Shown here piece by piece: positions 21,033 to 24,743 of a DNA stretch of 24,743 nucleotides. A program made the translations under genes and the position numbers. This DNA is from Actinomycetes bacterium. GTDB lineage: Bacteria > Actinomycetota > Actinomycetes > Propionibacteriales > Propionibacteriaceae. Positions within the stretch are counted from its first letter, which is position 1. Every line of letters starts with the position of its first letter. The notes beneath the pieces are model-generated. The model made no database searches. It saw only the letters and a program-made list of their open reading frames with translations, and was not told where the DNA came from. The stretch lies in the NCBI GenBank assembly GCA_009785885.1, contig WQUE01000157.1:1-24743 (forward strand), in the 5' to 3' direction.

Positions 21033-21986
21033 ATGGACAAGGAACACCGCACGCCCCGGTTGTGGGCCGACATCATCACCGACGACGACGAACCCGGAGC
21101 GGCGCGCCTCGTGCGCCAGGACGGCAGGGTCTGCCAGCTGGCGGGGGCCTCACCGGGGCTGCTCCGCCTGTTGGAGTCGCTCGACGGGCACCACGCCCTG
21201 CCTGACCTGCTCCGCGTCCTACCCGAAGCGGAACGATTCCCGGCCCGGGCGCTCCTTCACGATCTGGTCCGGCAGGAACTCGTCACAGACTCCAGCGCGG
21301 CGGCCGTCCCCACGTCCCCCGACGTTTTGATCATCGGTGGCGGAACCCTCGCCCGGACGTGCGCGGCGCAACTGCTGGCGACCACGACCGTCGGCCTGCG
21401 GCTGGTGACACCTGAACCGCGGGTGGACGGACGCTACCCGGACACGGCGGCGGCGCTCCGGGCCGCGCTCATCAGGTCCGATCCCGCCCTGGGTCGGCGC
21501 GTCGTGGCCGGCGGACGGTGGCCCGGTCTGCCGGAGGACGACTGTGCGCTCGTTCTCGTCGCCACGGACACCGTCCAGCCGGACCGGGTGCTGACCAGCC
21601 ATCTCATCCGGCACTCCCTGCCATTCCTGCCCGTCCTGGCGCACGACGGGTGGTGCCGCATCGGGCCGCTGGCCGACTACCAGGGCGGCGCCTGCCTCCA
21701 CTGCCTCGACCTGACCCAGGCCGACGACGACCCCGCCTGGCCCCAGACCCTGGAGTACCTCTCCCGCCGGCCCGCCCGCCCGGACGCCGGTCTGGTGCGG
21801 CTCGCCGCCGCCCTCGCGTGCCGCTACGCGGCCTGGTTCCTCGACGGCTCCGGCAACGCACTGCGGTCGATGAGCTACGAGGCCAACCTCGTCGAGCCCG
21901 GCTTGGCCCGGCGCCGCTGGGTCGAGCACCCGGACTGCGCCTGCTGTTGGCAGCCGACCGCGGCCCCACTGGAGAACGCGGCCTAG
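21033..21986 (+). CDS. Orphan RRE/ThiF-like (TOMM cyclodehydratase partner-like) protein
   Basis: This 317-residue protein has an N-terminal winged-helix-like domain (about 23-85, LVRQDGRVCQLAG then LLRLLESLDG), similar to the peptide-binding domains of RiPP enzymes. A Rossmann E1/ThiF-like domain follows (PDVLIIGGGTLARTCAAQLL, about 96-115). Likely zinc cysteines are C221/C224 (CLHC) and C302/C304/C305 (CACC). This is the pattern of ocin-ThiF or TOMM leader-binding proteins, but no YcaO, dehydrogenase or precursor gene is nearby. A similar orphan gene sits near uvrD2 in mycobacteria. Its stop shares CTAG with the uvrD2 stop. The function is unknown. Confidence 0.72.
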   Translation: MDKEHRTPRLWADIITDDDEPGAARLVRQDGRVCQLAGASPGLLRLLESLDGHHALPDLLRVLPEAERFPARALLHDLVRQELVTDSSAAAVPTSPDVLIIGGGTLARTCAAQLLATTTVGLRLVTPEPRVDGRYPDTAAALRAALIRSDPALGRRVVAGGRWPGLPEDDCALVLVATDTVQPDRVLTSHLIRHSLPFLPVLAHDGWCRIGPLADYQGGACLHCLDLTQADDDPAWPQTLEYLSRRPARPDAGLVRLAAALACRYAAWFLDGSGNALRSMSYEANLVEPGLARRRWVEHPDCACCWQPTAAPLENAA

Positions 21987-24055
21987 AGCCGTCCGGCCAC
22001 GAGGTCCAGCACGGCCTGGCCGTACCGCTCAAGCTTGGCCGGCCCGACGCCCCCGACCGCGGCCAGCGCGGCGCGGTCGGCCGGTCGGCTCTCGGCGATC
22101 GCGGTGAGCGTCGCGTCCGTGAACACGACATACGCGGGAACGGCGGCCTCCTGCGCGATGCGGCGCCGCCATGCCTTCAGGGACTCAAGCAGCGCCTCAT
22201 CCACATCGGAACGGCAATCGGCGTGCCGCCCGAGCTTGAGATCTGCCCCTTCGAGAAGCATCTGCCCGCAGACGCGGCACCGCGCGGCCTGACGCCCGCG
22301 TCGCGGGGCTCGGGTGCGGCGTGTCCGCGCTGCGGTGTCCGTCTGCGGCAGGTCGAGGCCGAGCCCCGTCAGGAAGCGGCTCGGCTGGCGCTGGCCACGC
22401 CCGCCGGAGCCGCGCGCAGACCACGAGAGGCGCAACGCCTCCTTCGCCCGCGTGATTCCGACGTAGAGCAGGCGGTGTTCCTCGGCGACCTGGCCCGGCG
22501 TCTTGGCGAGCGTGAACGGCACCATGCCGTCGTAGAGCCCGACGAGCGCGACGCCACGCCACTCCAGGCCCTTCGCCGAGTGCATCGTCGCCAAGGTCAC
22601 CCCGGTCGCGGACGGTGCCTCTTCCGACCGGGCCCGCTCGGCCAGCGCCTCCATCAGCCCCGCAAGCCCCACCCCGGGCCGGTCTGCGGCCAGGTCGCGG
22701 GCCAACCCGAGGAGCGCCTGCCACGACTCCCACTGCTCGCGCACCTGTCCCGCGCCGTCCGGACCGACCGGGGTCCAGCCCAGCCCTGTCACGGCCGCCT
22801 CGAGCCCCGCGAGCGCCGGCTGGTCCGGATCGGTCCGGGCGGCAGCGGCCGCGCGGGTCAGGGCCCGCTTGATCTCGGGTCGCTCGTAGAAACGCTCGCC
22901 GCCCCGCACCACATACGGCACGCCGGCGCCGGCCAGGGCCGCCTCGAACGGCGGTATCTGCGCGTTGACGCGCACCAGGACGGCCAGGTCGGACCAGTCG
23001 AAACCGGCCTCGTGGCGCAGGGCGAGCCAGGCGGTGACCCCGTCCACCTCGGCGTCCTCGTCGGGGCTGGGGGCGATGTCCACCGGTACACCCACCGCCC
23101 CCATCGGCTGCAGGGTCACGGCCCCGATGTCGCCCGGTGCCGTGCGCGCCATGTGGTTCGCCAGGGCGCACACCGCACGGGTCGACCGGTAGTTGCGAAC
23201 CAGCTCCACCTGGGCGGCGGCCGGGAACTCGTGCCGGAACTCCAGCAGATACCGCCGCTGCGCCCCTGCGAACGCATGGATGGATTGGGCCGGATCCCCC
23301 ACCACGCACACGTCGTCCCCAGGGCCGAGCCACAGGCGCAGGACCGCGTGCTGGATCGGCGACACGTCCTGGTACTCGTCCACGAGGAAATGGCGGTACT
23401 GCGCGCGCACGTCGGAGGCGACCTCGGGGTGCCCAGACAGGAGGGCGGCGTCGGCCAGCAGGATGTCGTCGAAGTCCATCAGACCCCTGTCGTGCTTGAT
23501 CCGCTCGTACTCGACCAGCAGCTGGGCGACCTGCGCCGGGTCCAGCGCACCGACGCGACGGTGCTCCAGCACGGCCAAGCGCGGATAGTCGGCCATCGTG
23601 ACGTTGCTCGTCTTCGCCCAGGACATCTCCTGCGCCAGGTCGCGCAGCAGGGCGGTGTCCGTTGGGAGTTTCGCCCGCCCGCAGGCCTGGGCCAGCAGCC
23701 CGAAGGGGCTTGCCAGAACCTCAGGCGCGTCTCCGCCCATGACACGCGGCCAGAAGTAACGCACCTGGCTCAGCGCGGCCGAGTGGAACGTCCTCGCCTG
23801 GACGGCGCCGATGCCGAGTGCGCGCAGGCGACCGCGGAGTTCACCCGCTGCCCGGGTCGTGAACGTCACGGCCAGCACCGCGCGCGGATCCTGCCGACCC
23901 GTGGCGACGGCGTAGGCGATGCGGTACGTCAGTGCCCGCGTCTTGCCCGTACCGGCGCCCGCCATGACCACGAGCGGCCCGCCGATCGACGTGGCGACCT
24001 GGCGCTGCTGTTCGTCCAGGGCGTCCAGAATGGCGGTCGGGTCGGCGTGCGGCAT
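21983..24055 (-). CDS. uvrD2: ATP-dependent DNA helicase UvrD2
   Basis: This 690-residue SF1A 3'-5' helicase is of the UvrD2 type. It shows a Q motif LDEQQRQVA, motif I AGAGTGKT (32-39), motif II VDEYQDVSPIQ, motif III VVGDPAQSIHAFAGA, motif IV NYRST, motif V MHSAKGLEW and motif VI YVGITRAKEALRLSW. A C-terminal zinc-type motif (C593, C596, His611, C614) and an HRDC domain (about 640-685) follow. In mycobacterial UvrD2 the third ligand is Cys. The ATG at 24055 lies 7 bases after TAGGCT and is preferred to the GTG at 24076, which would lie upstream of the promoter box. It likely acts in DNA repair. Confidence 0.95.
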   Translation of the reverse strand: MPHADPTAILDALDEQQRQVATSIGGPLVVMAGAGTGKTRALTYRIAYAVATGRQDPRAVLAVTFTTRAAGELRGRLRALGIGAVQARTFHSAALSQVRYFWPRVMGGDAPEVLASPFGLLAQACGRAKLPTDTALLRDLAQEMSWAKTSNVTMADYPRLAVLEHRRVGALDPAQVAQLLVEYERIKHDRGLMDFDDILLADAALLSGHPEVASDVRAQYRHFLVDEYQDVSPIQHAVLRLWLGPGDDVCVVGDPAQSIHAFAGAQRRYLLEFRHEFPAAAQVELVRNYRSTRAVCALANHMARTAPGDIGAVTLQPMGAVGVPVDIAPSPDEDAEVDGVTAWLALRHEAGFDWSDLAVLVRVNAQIPPFEAALAGAGVPYVVRGGERFYERPEIKRALTRAAAAARTDPDQPALAGLEAAVTGLGWTPVGPDGAGQVREQWESWQALLGLARDLAADRPGVGLAGLMEALAERARSEEAPSATGVTLATMHSAKGLEWRGVALVGLYDGMVPFTLAKTPGQVAEEHRLLYVGITRAKEALRLSWSARGSGGRGQRQPSRFLTGLGLDLPQTDTAARTRRTRAPRRGRQAARCRVCGQMLLEGADLKLGRHADCRSDVDEALLESLKAWRRRIAQEAAVPAYVVFTDATLTAIAESRPADRAALAAVGGVGPAKLERYGQAVLDLVAGRL

Positions 24056-24062
24056 GCGGGAC

Positions 24063-24068
24063 AGCCTA
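24063..24068 (-). promoter_or_regulatory. Putative leaderless -10 box for uvrD2
   Basis: TAGGCT on the minus strand ends 7 bases before the ATG at 24055. The bases upstream carry the inverted repeat CACCGG-N7-CCGGTG. Confidence 0.45.
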
Positions 24069-24073
24069 GACGC

Positions 24074-24092
24074 CACCGGCGACGATCCGGTG
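24074..24092. repeat. Inverted repeat CACCGG-N7-CCGGTG in the uvrD2/recC divergent region
   Basis: The perfect 6-base arms (24074-24079 and 24087-24092) sit where the uvrD2 -35 would be and upstream of the recC -10. It is a candidate operator for the divergent repair genes. It does not match the actinobacterial LexA box. Confidence 0.4.
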
Positions 24093-24121
24093 CGAATGCC
24101 GGGCCTGTCGGTGGGAGGTCA

Positions 24122-24127
24122 TAGGGT
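24122..24127 (+). promoter_or_regulatory. Putative leaderless -10 box for recC
   Basis: TAGGGT ends 8 bases before the ATG at 24136. There is no ribosome site between them. Confidence 0.4.
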
Positions 24128-24135
24128 GTTCAGTC

Positions 24136-24743
24136 ATGACGACGACGGGCCTCCGGACGGCCACCGCTCCCACCTGGGACGGCCTTTGCGCGCTGATGCG
24201 GGACGATCTCGCCGTGCGCCCGGATGACCCGTTCGCACTTGATGTCCTTGTCGTGCCCTCGGTGGGGCACCGGCGCTTCGTGTCCCATGCGCTCGCCGAG
24301 ACGCTCGGCGGTGTGTGCGCCGGCATCGATTTCCCCACATTCAGCGGGCTGCGCCACCTGGTGGAGACCTCGATGGGCCTGGCGGGGCCTGACCCGGACC
24401 CTTGGAACCCGGACCTGCTCGTGGCGGCGGTGATGGCAACGCTCGAGGCGACCTGGGACGAGCCGTGGGCCGCTCCCCTGCGCGCGTACGTCGAGGGCTA
24501 CGGGCCACGGCCCGGACGACGCGCAGAACTCGCCGTGCGCGTCGCGCAGTTGTTCGCCCGGTACGCGCGGCGCTGTTCCGGGCTGCTGCTGGCATGGGAC
24601 GAGGGTGACGACCGGGACGCGCTCGGTGCGCCACTGGCGGCGGAGGCGGCCTGGCAGCCGCAGGTGTGGCGGGCGCTTGTCGGCGCGCTGTCGCCCGTCG
24701 AGCATCCCGCCCGCCGCCACCGTCGGGTCGTGGCCGCCCTGCG
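24136..24743 (+). CDS. recC: Exodeoxyribonuclease V subunit gamma RecC (N-terminal part only)
   Basis: The first 202 residues are visible before the window ends; full RecC proteins exceed 1000 residues. The RecC-type N-terminus is recognised by LDVLVVPSVGHRRFVSHALAETLGG and GIDFPTFSGL (the VPS/NIDFP-like blocks), and by LFARYARRCSGLLLAWDEGDD followed by AWQPQVWRALVG. There is no Walker A motif at the start, unlike AdnA, AddA or RecB, which fits the inactive helicase subunit that recognises Chi. recB and recD probably follow beyond the edge. Confidence 0.85.
   Translation, partial: MTTTGLRTATAPTWDGLCALMRDDLAVRPDDPFALDVLVVPSVGHRRFVSHALAETLGGVCAGIDFPTFSGLRHLVETSMGLAGPDPDPWNPDLLVAAVMATLEATWDEPWAAPLRAYVEGYGPRPGRRAELAVRVAQLFARYARRCSGLLLAWDEGDDRDALGAPLAAEAAWQPQVWRALVGALSPVEHPARRHRRVVAAL

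Noticed and set aside
21518..24124. 868-codon plus-strand frame opposite uvrD2
   Set aside because: Shadow of the helicase gene; its first part also overlaps the ThiF-like gene in another frame.

Overview
The window is high-GC chromosomal DNA from an actinomycete (Actinomycetota). Evidence includes the gene content (DUF3000 protein next to RNase D, the CeoB/CeoC pair, UvrD2 with its C-terminal zinc-type motif and HRDC domain, actinobacterial TrmI), many GTG starts, and a run of genes whose TANNNT -10 box lies 6-8 bases from the start codon, as in leaderless transcripts. Separate AtpF and AtpH (not the mycobacterial b-delta fusion) and a RecC gene point away from mycobacteria. A Propionibacteriales-type host is my best guess, but it is only an inference. 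No prophage, insertion sequence or CRISPR array is visible, and almost all of the window is housekeeping DNA.

Layout. Positions 1-6614 (minus strand) hold the F1Fo ATP synthase operon, transcribed atpI-atpZ-atpB-atpE-atpF-atpH-atpA-atpG-atpD, with atpD cut by the left edge. Positions 6796-11151 (minus) hold tyrA-cmk-GNAT-membrane protein-der, which provides tyrosine synthesis, CMP phosphorylation and ribosome assembly. Positions 11222-12885 (minus) hold a HAD phosphatase overlapping the tRNA m1A58 methyltransferase gene trmI. Positions 13044-13614 hold four tRNA genes: Gly-Cys-Val(GAC) leftward and Val(CAC) rightward. Positions 13615-14109 are a gene-free stretch packed with inverted repeats. 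It is followed by a CbiX-like protein (+), a PPK2 polyphosphate kinase (-), msrB, a DUF3000 gene and an RNase D gene (+). The convergent ceoC-ceoB pair (-), a TRAM/[4Fe-4S] RNA methyltransferase (+), an orphan RRE-ThiF-like protein (+), uvrD2 (-) and the first third or less of recC (+) complete the window.

How they work together. The left part is energy supply (ATP synthase). The middle is translation support (Der, TrmI, tRNAs). The right part combines potassium sensing (CeoBC), RNA processing and modification, oxidative repair (MsrB) and DNA repair (UvrD2, RecC). The least explained places are: the TTGTCC repeat array (one perfect actinobacterial DnaA box) before the orphan ThiF-like gene; that ThiF-like gene itself; the hairpin cluster after tRNA-Val(CAC); and the nested inverted repeats before a CbiX-like protein that lacks one of the family's key histidines. 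I do not see a clear new multi-gene system. These four are the best leads.
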